Counted from the stretch's first letter, positions 9,944 through 20,266 are shown. The stretch: 20,266 bases of DNA from Neelides folsomi (GCA_034687125.1 JAQGBZ010000679.1:1-20266); one strand, 5' to 3'. The notes: generated from the sequence alone by a model not told the origin. Program-made: numbers and translations.

Positions 9944-12900
9944 ATGCCGTTTCATCGGAGAGCCCCTTTCTCACCAATTCCCCCTCCAACGGACCTCAGC
10001 CCCATGGAAGAAGTATTTTACTTAAAAATGACAAACGAAGTGTTTCGACATTACGAGTAAGTTAATTTAAATATGGTTAAAGTTAAATACGTTAATTGTC
10101 ATATGTTGTTAAAGTTTTATGTTTCAACTTTATAAGAGTTGTTAGTATTGGAAAAGTTTTTTTTCTTGGAATTTAACTTTGTAATTTGATATGTTTATTT
10201 AAATGTTAAATATGTAATTTGATATGTGTATTTAAATGTTAATGTAAATTGATATTTTAGTGATTATTTTGATCGTGTCATTCTTTGCAACTCCCTCGTT
10301 TGGGCATGTTCATTGACGGGCAAAGCGGGGCTCACATTCGAAGAAGCTCTCGACAGCGAGAAACAAGCAAGAAAGCAAATCAAAGGACTCCCAAAAGACG
10401 TAATTGAAATTCATTAATTTATTTTAAAATTCTTTTAACTATTAAAATAAACTATATTTTAAAATAGTTGACATGGGTAATCTACATTTATTAATTTAGA
10501 ATGATTAATTAACTCATTTAAGGAATAATTTGCTTTCGTAAATTTACAGCTCCGGAAAATCATTTTGTATTTAATTACATTAACGAGACGATGCAAAATC
10601 CTGGACGTGTGCGAAGAAGTATTTGCTTACTGCAGAGAAAGATATTTTATTGGAGAACGCGTCCTCGCCGTCATCGGGAATCTCTGGTAAGTTAAACTCA
10701 ATTTAACATCGCTACTTACAACTTTACAACAATGATTAAAATTATTATAAATTGATTCCGATGATAAAAAACAATTAGTTCGTCACTACCTCTGAGTTCT
10801 TTCCAAAATAACTAAAAATTCTATCAATTGTTTTATTTCACAAATATTTAATGTTTCTTTAATTATATTTTAAGGTGTCCTGCTCGAGTCTTAAAAATTA
10901 TTCCACCCACGTCGGCCGAAATCGAGGAGTATAAACAGGAACAAATCGAAAAAGGATTATTAGAAAATAATGATTATCTCAAGTAAGTTAAAGTTAATCA
11001 TATTTCACAATTTCACCTTAACCTTAAATTATTCTTACTAAACCTTTTAAACTACAATTAACAAAATAATGATGCTAATTGTGGATTAATTTTATCATTT
11101 TATTAGGGATGAAACTTGGGGACCACCGCCAGACCTTTTTAGATACGAAGTTGAAGAACTTGACCCAGATGATCCAAATTCAAAAGTAGTTCTCGTCCTT
11201 GAATCCATCGATGTGAAAAGAGAAAAAACTCTTCTAACAAGGGACAAATGTCGAATCATCATTAAGCATTTTACATATTACTCCGAAGTTGAACGAGTTT
11301 GGAAAGTCAATGTAAAGTACCAAATTTAAATAACTCTTTGTTATTTAGCTATGAAATAATATGCAATATTATATTATTCAATTATTCTAATTGGTATTAA
11401 TTGAAAAGACACATTATCACATTACTATTATCTAATTAACATTTATTTCATTATTTTAGGAAGAAGTAAATAAAACATATGGCTTGAATCAAATGGCCTT
11501 TCAAGATATTTTCATAGGAAAAGCCCCCGATTTTGAACAAACGCCTGGATCGCTCAAAGCCCAAGCAACTCCCAGCTTTAACAATAAAGGTTCTGAAAAG
11601 GGAGAGAAATCCGGGCGGAGAAAGAAAGAAAAAGAAGTCGGAACGGATGAAACTCCAAAGAGGCGAAGGAGCAAAAAGGGCGAAGGTGAGAAGGAAAAAG
11701 AAAAGAAACCAAGAAAATCTGGGAAAAAGGAAGGGAAAGAGAAAAACAGCGAGGAAATGAAATCTCGAAAGAGGAAGAACAAAGACGAAAACGAAAAATC
11801 ACCAAAGAAGAAAAAGTAAAAATTTTATTTTTGAAATTCACTTATAATCAAAATTTTCACCTGATGAATTTGAGTAAATTGATAATTAAATGATAAATTC
11901 TCAAGTCACTACCTCTTCTGATATTTAAATATAAAAGTAAAGCTCGATATTTATATTAATTAAAATTGATAATTAACAAAATTTTAATTATTTTTAAAAA
12001 AGGAAAGCGGAATTAACCCCAGCGGAATTAAAACAAATCGAAATGGAGCGCAAGGCGAAAGAACGTGAAAAACTAAAAGCTGATCGAAAATTTTTGGCAG
12101 AATTTAAAAAATTATGGTTTAAGCCTAAAGAAGATCTTGAAGTTGAAGATCTTAAAGTAATTTTTTTTAAATATTTAAATAATTAAATAATTAACTTTAA
12201 ATCCTTTAAAAATAATGTCAAAATTACCGAAGTTAAGACTAAAACATCTTAAATTCGTTTAAATTGTTTTTAATTAATTAATTAATTAAAGGTAATGAAT
12301 AAATTTTGATAGTTTCTTTCTTGGATTTTATCATAGGATCTTCCCACACCTGACCCAGTGGCTTTTGAAATTCCCAATCATTTATTTGGAGATTTCATGA
12401 TGATCCTCGAATACGTCCATTGTTACTCGAATGTATTAAAACTTCGTGATACTTTCTCAAATGGCCTCACTTTCGAATTGTTACAAAACGCGCTTATCAA
12501 TACGGAAATTGCAGGTAAATTTAATTTAATATTTAACATATCATAATTAAGTTAACTATCCAAGTTAACTTTTTACAAATTTCAATGATGTATTAATCAT
12601 TATTTGACAACTCTGATAGAAAAATATTTAGTTTCGTCACTACCTCTGAGATCAAACCCATTTAACAAAATATTTAAATTAGTAATTCGATTTTTAATTG
12701 ACAGTTTGTTTTAATTTCAGGTCCATTTAGTGATATTGTACAATTATTGTTGAAGAGTTTGTTCAGAATGCAGGAATATGAAGATGCGGAAACTTCACAA
12801 GAAAACACTGCAGCTGCTGGTACTTATAAATAATAAATAATAATTGACAATTGTCAACGGACACCTTGTTCCTAATTTTAAAGATGTATAAATTTAATTA

Positions 12901-15900
12901 ACATTTTAAATGTCATTATTAGAATTAGATTTGGATGGGATGAGCGGAGATGTTTCAACTGGCGATGCGATCGGGCAAGCGACGGCCGCTGCCACTTGGT
13001 CTTTGATGTACCAAAACACACCGATGCACAAATTGACTTTGGACCATTTGAGTGTGACAGAAGTTTTGAGGCTTCATCTCCTCGCTTCTGGATCGATCCC
13101 ATCGGATAAAGATGTTAAATGGAGGTAAAGAAATTTATAATTTAATATAAATGTTAAATTAAATTATATCCGTATTTTTCACTCAAGTTATGTTATAGTT
13201 ATAAGTACAATCAATATATATTAGATATGTGTATATTGGATATTCTGCTATTTTTCATTTTTGGACAATTTACAAATAAGGATGCACAAAAACTGGAAAT
13301 AACTATGTATTTTTGTCTAAAACTTAAATAATTAAATTTTATTTAAAAATTCCAGATGGCAAGAACGCGGAGCTTACACAAGCCGAGATGATCCAGGGCT
13401 TCAACTGAGATTGGAAGAACCGCAAATTCTCAAGACTTTATGTCACGGGACCATTTTTGATCTCACGATCTCTGAAAGATTGAAAGTTCTCACTTGTATT
13501 ATTCACCAAATTAACACTTATGTCAATGTGAGGGATATCATGGACGAAAATTTCGAAACATTCAAAACTTCTCGGACGACCATTAGAACAATTCAAGCTG
13601 CACAGAAAAGGAAAGAAGCGGAAGATACTCTTTGGAAGTAAGAAAAATTAATTAAATCCTTGTTAAATATAATTAGATATTAGTTAATTAATTATCAATT
13701 ATCCATAAATTCAATTCTATAAAATTTAAATTGTTTTATTTTTATTATATCATTTTATTTATTTTATTTAGACAACGTTTAAGGGCCGACAAAGTAATTC
13801 CTGATATGAATTCATTAAAAGCTGGAAGCCAAGAAGAAGAAGAACCCGCCAATGGGAAAAAGAAAGACGTTGTGCTTTTGACTGACGAACAAGTCGAAGC
13901 TGCGTTGGCCAAGAAAGAAAAAGAAATTGAGAGGAAGAAGGCGGAATACAACGCGAAACACGCAGAGCTCGAAGCGACCATTAACAAAGCTGAGAAGAAA
14001 TTATCGATTTTCCCAATAGGCCGAGATCGGGCATTTCGGAGATATTGGATTTTCTCTTCACTCCCGGGTCTTTTTGTTGAATACGATGATGAGGATTTTG
14101 TAGGGGAATGTTATTCAGAACCGATTGAGAGAATTTCTAATGTTGATTTGGATGATGTTTCATTCGCTAAAGAAAACTTCCGGAAGGTATTTTAAATAAT
14201 TATTAAATTTTTAAATATTGTAAATTAGTTAATCTACAGATTCAGTTGTCTTACTTCATTTATAGATTCTGTTTAATTCAACTGTTCAATTTATATATTG
14301 AAAATAATGAAATGATTTAAATTTAATTGATTTAATAAATAATGATTTGTGTAAATTTAGTTACAGATTTTAGACAAAGAAGGAAGTGACAAAGAAAATT
14401 CCATTACGATTCCAAAGAAGGCCAATAAGAAGAAAAGTTTGAAAAAAGAAGAATTGGCTCCTTCGCAAATTCAGCCCCCGATTTTCGGTGTTTGTACGGG
14501 TGATAATGAATCCTGTCCCGTCCATTGCACATATTTACCGCGGGCCAAGTGGAACTTCTTTTGGAATAAAGAACAACTTGACGAATTGATCGAAGGTCTT
14601 TCTACAAGAGGAGTTCGAGAAAAAGAACTCAAATCCGTCCTTGATGAGGAAAAAGAAGGAATTGCCAGTTTAATTGGCAAATGTCCTTATATGAAATTGA
14701 ACAATCAGAAAATTTACCCGGATCTTCAGGCAATTGCAGACAAACGGCCCCAACGTGGCGGAACGACAACTTCGCATTCGCAAGGGAAAAATCATTTGGA
14801 TCCAAATCTTGGATATCCAAAGGGAACAGCGGTCGAAACAATTATGGAACTTTCTTTAAGGGATTTGATTTTGGAATCGGAAGAAAAAATCTTTTTGGGT
14901 GGATTGGGATCACTTAAGGTGAATTTAGTTTAATATTTAACTAATATTTATTTAATTAATTAATATATTTTAATTAGTTTAATTTTTTTAATTAATATTT
15001 AATCGCGTTTTGATATTTTTTTCTAGATTGAAAATCGTACCGATTGGAGAACCCAAATTGAATGTCGTAATTACAATGCCCAAGTGGATCTTTTGAGCTG
15101 GGGAGGATCGAAAAAAAAATCTCTAAAATTGACCGATGGAATTCTCAACACCGAACGTAATTTCAATTTAAAATTAATTTATTAAAAAAACAACTTAAAA
15201 GTATTAGTTAAATTTAATTCCATGATTTGTTCAGGTGATTCAAATAAGAAAGAAGAAGAAGGGAAAGTGAAGGAAGAAGAATCTTCGAGTGCAAGCACTT
15301 CAAGTTCACGACGAAGGGAAAACGACAGTTTAAGTATAAATCCCAAAGTTAAAGAATTGGCTTGTGCAATTCTTCAATTAAGACAAGCCATCGAGCCAAA
15401 ATTCTTTAAGAAACCTCTTGGAGGTTGGTTAAATAAATTACCTTAAATAATTAATTACACAATCATAAACCAAAATTTAAATTAAAAAATAATTAAATAT
15501 CTATTACATTAATATTATGGTAATTACTGTTAATTATCTATAGAAAATGTTTATTATTTTAATTGCTGATGTAAATTAACATTTATGTTATTTAAATAGA
15601 CAAAGAAGACGATAAGAAAAAAGCGTCAAAGGTGAAGAGCGAAGAAAATGTTGATAAACCCAAGAGGGATTCTGCGATTGACCGATGGGAACTTTCCCTT
15701 ATGGGATCGACAAGTTTTTCTCAATTGTTCCTCCACTTCTTCACGTTGGACAACAGTATTGAATGGTTGAGATCGGTCCTCAATGCGAGGTGCAGACTTT
15801 GTAGGCGGAAGGGAGATCCGGAAAATATGCTTTTATGTGATGGATGCAACAAAGGACATCATTCCTATTGTTTAAAACCACCACTTCAGGTAAAAAAATC

Positions 15901-17783
15901 CATTAAAAATCTATTTAAACTATTATGATTTAAAGTTTAATTTAGTATTAAAATTTAACATTGGTCGGAATTGCAATTAAATTATAATAGTAATCTTAAT
16001 AACTAAATCTTAATAATAATGTTAAAAACTTGATTATAAATTGTAGTTAAATATAATAATAATTATACTTATTAATTTATTATTTTGTAGGTTATTCCAA
16101 AGGGCGATTGGTATTGCACCGATTGCAAACCGGTCGAACCCCCACCGAAACTTCCTCCAAGAAACCGAAAAATGTTGAATATGAACGAAATGACCGACAA
16201 CGAGGACGAAGATGAAGAAGAAGGTGAACCGGGAGAGGAAGTTTGTGCAGAATGCGGGTATGGAGGAGAAGTGATTTGTTGTGACAGTTGTCCGCTGCTT
16301 TACCATTTGAATTGTCTCAACCCGCCTAAGACCCGCGTCCCACGTGGAACTTGGTACTGTCCAGAATGCGCCAATCCGAAGAAGAAGAAAAAGGGTGGGA
16401 AGAAAGGAAAAACTTCTCAGAAGAAGAAAGCGGTCAAAAAGAGGATTTCTTCAGATGAGGATTCGGACGACGATGAACCTGAGCTTTCCGATTATGGTGA
16501 ACACAACGATGAGGAATCGATGGAAGTTACTGAAACTTCACAAGAAACTTTACAATGTAAATACAAAATTCGATTCATATTTTTTTTAAATTATTTTATT
16601 AAATTTTTTAGCTTTTTATTATTTAGATTCCACAAAAGTAATTACTCAATTTAATGAAATTAATTAATTTAATGTAAAAAATTAATGTAAAAATTTTAAT
16701 TAATTTATAAATTTTATTTATTTAAGATGGCGAAGATGAAACCGGCGATTCTGAAGATGAATCTTCCAGTGAAAGCGATGAGGACGACGAAGGTTCCGAA
16801 ACCCCCGTGGTCCGAGTTCGCATCGACAGTAAAAGAGAGAAAAAACCGTCACCTGCAGGTTCAGGAGTGAAAAGAAGCAACCAAAGGAGAATTTACAGCG
16901 ATAGTGAAGATGGAAGCGAAGGAGGTGGAACACTCGGCCGAGGAACTAAAAGAAAATGCGCTTTAAAGGCCGATGTCAAAATTGCCCAAGCGGCCAAAAG
17001 ACTCCGAAGCGACTCGAAGGAAAATGAATCAACGAGCGAAAATTCAAACGATTCTTTTAATTCCAAAAGGAAAACTTCGATGGAAGGAAGCGACGATTTG
17101 CCAGATTTTGCTCCAAAAAGAACGCGACTTCAACGAATGAACACAAACCAACATTTTGGGGATCATTCTGAATTGGATAATGTGATGTTGGATCGACTCA
17201 TTTCAGATTTATTGAAACATTCGGATGCTTGGCCTTTTAGAAAACCTGTGTCAAGATCAGAGGTAATTTTAATAATAATTACCATTAGATTTAATTCTAA
17301 TATCCAGATCAAGGAAAAAACAAGCTAATATTAATTAGATCATTTTTTAATTTAATAATTTTTTTAAATTTATTTTCATCAGGCTCCTGATTATCACGAG
17401 ATGATAAAAAATCCAATGGATCTTGGGACGATCAAATACAAATTGAACTCGATGGTTTACAGCTGTAATGAAGAATTTGTGTCGGATCTCCTCCTGGTTT
17501 TTTCTAATTGTTTGGAATATAACCAACCAACTTCTCCGGTTTACAAGTGAGTGTCTACCGATGAAATAACTTTAAAATTTAACCATTAATTAATTAATTT
17601 AATAAATTTTAATTTTAGTAATTGGAATATTGAATTAACTAAATGTATTAAAATTAATTAAATGATTTTTATATCAAAAGGGCTGGCGTGGATTTGCGTT
17701 CGTATTGTGAAAGACTTTGCAGCAAATTGGGAATTCATTTGGGAGATCCGAAAAATCCAACCCAGCCGTCCGGGACTTCTTAA
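9944..17783 (+). CDS. BAZ1A: ACF1/BAZ1A-type ISWI remodeler subunit, complete, 20 coding exons
   Basis: ACF1 partners the ISWI ATPase in the ACF/CHRAC complexes, which space nucleosomes in the nucleus. Exons: 9944-10056, 10261-10399, 10550-10686, 10875-10982, 11107-11311, 11460-11815, 12003-12156, 12337-12514, 12721-12819, 12923-13124, 13356-13637, 13772-14186, 14367-14918, 15027-15156, 15235-15423, 15600-15889, 16091-16556, 16727-17262, 17383-17546, 17681-17783. They join in frame to 4818 nt, 1605 residues. Domains: WAC about 22-130 (EVFYLKMTNEVFRHYDDYF, ILCNSLVW); Lys/Glu-rich linker about 279-353; DDT about 415-480 (IPNHLFGDFMMILEYVH); WHIM segments near 534-580, 741-752 (GRDRAFRRYWIF) and 857-890; PHD1 1151-1195; acidic stretch; PHD2 1235-1276; bromodomain about 1488-1595 with WPF 1507-1509 and the acetyl-lysine Asn1564 in CLEYN. 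The two PHD fingers match insect ACF1. The start is supported by an in-frame TAA at 9929-9931 just upstream. BAZ1B is less likely: there is no kinase-type N-terminal extension, and the order and spacing match BAZ1A. Confidence 0.95.
10779..10796 (+). repeat. Dispersed intronic motif, copy 1 (ACF1 intron 3)
   Basis: TTCGTCACTACCTCTGAG, preceded by an A-rich GATAAAAAACAATTAG context. It is identical over 18 bases to the copy at 12633 and related to the one at 11905. Confidence 0.75.
11905..11920 (+). repeat. Dispersed intronic motif, copy 2, diverged (ACF1 intron 6)
   Basis: GTCACTACCTCTTCTG shares its first 12 bases with the other two copies and is also preceded by a GATAAA-containing stretch. 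It is shorter and less certain than the exact pair. Confidence 0.5.
12633..12650 (+). repeat. Dispersed intronic motif, copy 3 (ACF1 intron 8)
   Basis: TTCGTCACTACCTCTGAG, preceded by GATAGAAAAATATTTAG, which parallels the context of copy 1. The repeat unit is therefore probably about 35 bases, in the same orientation each time. Confidence 0.75.
14361..14366 (+). other. Possible tandem splice acceptor at ACF1 exon 13
   Basis: Two acceptors, TTTAG (ending 14360) and TTACAG (ending 14366), lie six bases apart and both keep the frame. Using the upstream one would add Leu-Gln before ILDKEG. The model here uses the downstream one. Confidence 0.4.
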
Positions 17784-18409
17784 ACGTTATGAAACAAAAA
17801 GAATGTGATCCGATTTATTAATTTTTGCACTTTCCCCTTTTACACACGTGATCCATTTTGTCACCTCTTTTTTTATTATGTTAAATGAATAGGCTCTAAT
17901 TATGATATAATTAAGTTAATTACAATTAAATTTACTACAATTTAATTATTCAATTAAAGGTGTACATCCAATAAGTGTAGAAATTATTTTAAATCCTTTT
18001 TTAAACTCAAGTATTTTATTTTTAAATGAATTTTCATTCATTGTCTTTTAATGGATATTTTTCAAGCTCTCGGGAATTGGCCAAGAGGTCAATTATAAAT
18101 ACAATTGTAATCTTGTGTAATTTAGTTCTAAGTTAAAAATGTTAATCCAAGGTTAAGCTAAATAGTAGTTGAAATAATGAATATCTCCAATGTAATCTTG
18201 TTTAAAGCCCAATTAAATACTTTTTCCAATTATCAATTTGAGTATTATTATCATCTAATTTCAAATTTAGCAATTCCAATTCTTGAACAATTTAGTTTTA
18301 GTTTATTCGTCTTATGGATTAGTTAATTAAGATCGTACTTAATTAAATTTTAATTTTGGTAAAGACTAAATGCATCTCTGAATATATTCTAAATACGAAT
18401 CCAAATAAA
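17784..18409 (+). terminator. ACF1 3' UTR with candidate poly(A) signals
   Basis: After the TAA at 17781-17783 the DNA is AT-rich and non-coding. An ATTAAA variant lies at 17953-17958, followed by a GT-containing stretch. The first canonical AATAAA I find is at 18404-18409. Which is used cannot be told from sequence. Confidence 0.4.
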
Positions 18410-19151
18410 AGCTTTTAACACATCTCTATTTTACTCATTGTCATCAAAATCCATTGCAATTATTTTTAAGTTATTTATTAAATAAATATTTAGCTTTAGT
18501 TTTAATTGATGTTTTCGAAATGTTTAAAATTAATCATGTATATCATATGAGTCAAGAAGCTAAGGGTTATGAAAAATTGAATTTTATGCAACAATTAATT
18601 TTAAGAAAATTAACCGTTTGCTTGGGACAAATTCCATTTTTCTGATTGAAACTTATTTGCAAATTCACATTTTTCCATTTCACGTGGTTGAATTGAAGTG
18701 GAAGTTTAATAGAAATGGAGATAAAAAGGAGAAGACGCCGACTGTGCTGGACGACTCATTCGTTTAAATAAATTACAAAAAAACTTACAGAAGACACTCA
18801 CGTTCAGACGCGTATAAAAATGTGGACATAATATGAACAAGAATATGTAGATATTATGTACTTATTGCTTAATGAGATTTAAAATTAAAATTAATTTCAA
18901 TTTGCACAAAATGTAATAATTAATAAAATACAAATTAATTTAATTATGATGTTAAATTGATCATATTTTATCATTTTCTTGGTGTATAAAATAAAGTGTA
19001 GATTACTTCCTCAAGGTTGTTCTTTTTCAAGACGTGTAGTCTAAAATATTGTATTTAAACGTTTGCTACAAATTATATTTAAAAATAATATATATCGCAT
19101 TGTATAGTTTGAAATTTATAATTAAATTTGATGATGTGATTATTTGAATGT
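18410..19151. other. AT-rich intergenic stretch
   Basis: No convincing gene. A 63-codon frame at 18454-18645 has AT-driven composition and no recognisable motif. A slightly GC-richer patch lies at about 18700-18815 and encodes nothing I know. This is the gap between two convergent genes. Confidence 0.6.
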
Positions 19152-19157
19152 TTTATT
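19152..19157 (-). terminator. Candidate poly(A) signal of the ankyrin gene
   Basis: AATAAA on the minus strand, about 80 nt past the stop codon of the ankyrin frame. It would fit a host-expressed polyadenylated transcript, but such hexamers are common in AT-rich DNA. Confidence 0.35.
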
Positions 19158-19234
19158 ATAATTATTTTTTTCCATTCAAATAAATCAACACTGTTGAATG
19201 TCAATCAATTGAAGCGAACTTGAAGCGCCAGATC

Positions 19235-20266
19235 TTACAGTGTCGCTTCCCCAGCAAGCTCCTGTACCGTCTTCACCACTTCCCTGAAGGTTTCCGCGTT
19301 GCCTCCGCCGCCGCCGGTTGCCTTAGACCTTGCGGCCCTCCAGGCCGCAAGGTCTAAAGCGGTTTCTCCAACGTTATTCTTGGCTGCCAGCCAGGTTTTC
19401 AGAGTGTCTTTCCCTAAAGTATCCTGCGCCATCTTCACCACTTCCCTGAAGGTTTCCACGTTGCCATAATCGACCGCAAGGTGTAAGGCGGTGTTTCCAG
19501 CGTTATTCTTGGCAGCCAGCCAGGTTTTCAGGGTGTCTTTTTCTAAAGTATCCTGCAACGTCTTCACCACTTTCCTGAAGGTTTCCGTGTTGCCGCTCCT
19601 GGCCGTAAGGTGTAAGGCGGTTTGTAAAACGTTATTCTTGGCTGCCAGCCAGGTTTTCAGGGTGTCTTTCCCTAAAGTATCCTGCAACGTCTTCACCACT
19701 TCCCTGAAGGTTTCCGCGTTGCCCCTCCAGGCCGCAAGGTCTAAGGCGGTTTCTCCAACGTTATTCTTGGCTGCCATCCAGGTTTTCAGAGTGTCTTTCC
19801 CTAAAGTATCCTGCGCAGTCTTCACCACTTCCCTGAAGGTTTCCGAGTTGCTCCTCCAAGCCGCACGGTGTAAGGCGGTGTCTCCAGCGTTATTCTTGGC
19901 TGCTAGCCAGGTTTTCAGGGTGTTTTTCCTGGTGTCTTTCTCTAAAGTTTCCTGCGCCGTCTTCACCACTTCCCTGAAGGTTTCCACGTTGCCATAATCG
20001 ACCGCAAGGTGTAAGGCGGTGTTTCCAGCGTTATTCTTGACTGCCAACCAGGTTTTCAGGGTGTCTTTTTCTAAAGTATCCTGCAACGTCTTCATCACTT
20101 TCCTGAAGGTTTCCGTGTTGCCGCTCCTGGCCGTAAGGTGCAAGGCGGTTTGTAAAACGTTATTCTTGGCTGCCAGCCAGGTTTTCAGAGTGTCTTTCCC
20201 TAAAGTATCCTGCAACGTCTTCACCACTTCCCTGAAGGTTTCCGCGTTGCCCCTCCAGGCCGCAAG
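19235..20266 (-). CDS. Ankyrin-repeat protein, C-terminal part, runs off the right edge
   Basis: The minus-strand frame is open from the window edge to TAA at 19235-19237: 343 residues with no intron. The N-terminus lies beyond 20266, so an internal GTG at 20225-20227 should not be read as the start. The protein is a run of 43-residue units of the form TLQDTLGKDTLKTWLAAKNN followed by an ankyrin core such as GNTALHLAVDYGNVETF. The canonical ankyrin unit is 33 residues, so the loop between helix pairs is about ten longer. Seven KNN-containing units are seen, preceded by a partial one. One unit has four extra residues (TRKN), and the last has an insertion AARSKATGGGGG before a short C-terminus ending ELAGEATL. 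No signal peptide or membrane segment is visible in this part. The function is unknown; ankyrin repeats bind other proteins. GC-rich composition, lack of introns and near-identical units set it apart from its neighbours. It could be a fast-evolving host gene or one acquired from a bacterium. Confidence 0.85.
   Translation of the reverse strand, partial: LAAWRGNAETFREVVKTLQDTLGKDTLKTWLAAKNNVLQTALHLTARSGNTETFRKVMKTLQDTLEKDTLKTWLAVKNNAGNTALHLAVDYGNVETFREVVKTAQETLEKDTRKNTLKTWLAAKNNAGDTALHRAAWRSNSETFREVVKTAQDTLGKDTLKTWMAAKNNVGETALDLAAWRGNAETFREVVKTLQDTLGKDTLKTWLAAKNNVLQTALHLTARSGNTETFRKVVKTLQDTLEKDTLKTWLAAKNNAGNTALHLAVDYGNVETFREVVKMAQDTLGKDTLKTWLAAKNNVGETALDLAAWRAARSKATGGGGGNAETFREVVKTVQELAGEATL
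19258..20266 (-). repeat. Coding minisatellite, 129-bp units in a four-unit superrepeat
   Basis: The landmark GTTATTCTTG recurs at 19373, 19502, 19631, 19760, 19889, 20030 and 20159. The spacing is 129 bp each time, except one interval of 141 bp (129 + 12). In protein order the unit types are VGE (partial), VLQ, AGN, AGD, VGE, VLQ, AGN, VGE, a four-unit cycle. Blocks 19441-19738 and 19969-20266, offset by 528 bp, differ at about six positions by eye. Confidence 0.9.
19323..19357. repeat. Perfect 15-bp quasi-palindrome inside the last ankyrin repeat
   Basis: TTAGACCTTGCGGCC (19323-19337) and GGCCGCAAGGTCTAA (19343-19357) are exact inverted copies around CTCCA. The right arm is the normal sequence of this repeat type (compare the VGE unit at about 19730-19745). 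The left arm belongs to the extra segment, so it is an inverted copy of the neighbouring repeat sequence. Confidence 0.9.

Noticed and set aside
11501..11841. Minus-strand frames rich in Phe and Ser opposite the ACF1 linker
   Set aside because: They are shadows of the Lys/Glu-rich coding sequence on the + strand.
10779..12650. CTACCTC in the three intronic motifs as a let-7 seed match
   Set aside because: The motif lies in introns, not in mature mRNA, and the shared sequence extends well beyond the seed, so a dispersed repeat is the better reading.
18454..18645. 63-codon frame in the region after ACF1
   Set aside because: AT-driven amino acid content, no motif, no splice or homology support.
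19491..19997. 168-codon open frame on the + strand across the ankyrin array
   Set aside because: It is the antisense of a 129-bp repeat whose period keeps any stop-free frame open; the minus-strand product is a clear ankyrin protein.
20225..20227. GTG as the start codon of the ankyrin gene
   Set aside because: The same frame continues with normal repeat sequence (LAAWRGNAETFRE) to the window edge, so the gene is truncated by the window.

Overview
This window is nuclear DNA from an intron-rich, very AT-rich invertebrate. Two conserved single-copy genes are split into 21 and 20 coding exons by short AT-rich introns with TTAATTAA-like runs. The chromatin gene carries two PHD fingers, as insect ACF1 does and vertebrate BAZ1A does not. 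An arthropod is the best reading. A springtail or another non-dipteran lineage would fit the intron density, but this is a guess.

Layout. Positions 1-622 hold an upstream region and a predicted 5' UTR intron. Positions 623-8212 (+) encode a complete cytosolic aconitase / iron regulatory protein 1. The exon model joins without a frame break into 896 residues and keeps all three iron-sulfur cluster cysteines. Its introns hold two foldback, MITE-like inverted repeats, several smaller hairpins, one clear GC-AG intron and one probable GC-AG intron. Positions 8213-9943 are a 3' UTR and intergenic stretch with an unexplained GC-rich block at about 8930-9370. Positions 9944-17783 (+) encode a complete ACF1/BAZ1A-type subunit of an ISWI chromatin remodeler: 1605 residues, with WAC, DDT, WHIM, two PHD fingers and a bromodomain. 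Three of its introns share a short dispersed motif. Positions 17784-19234 are 3' UTR and AT-rich intergenic DNA. Positions 19235-20266 (-) are the C-terminal part of an intron-free, GC-rich ankyrin-repeat gene that runs off the right edge. It is built from 43-residue units in a recently duplicated four-unit superrepeat, and its last repeat carries an insertion that looks like a fold-back template switch.

The three genes show no functional link. The first two are housekeeping genes (iron/citrate metabolism and nucleosome spacing) that happen to be neighbours on one strand. The ankyrin gene differs in composition, intron content and rate of change, and is the most unusual part of the window. 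No CRISPR array, tRNA, rRNA or autonomous transposon gene was seen.
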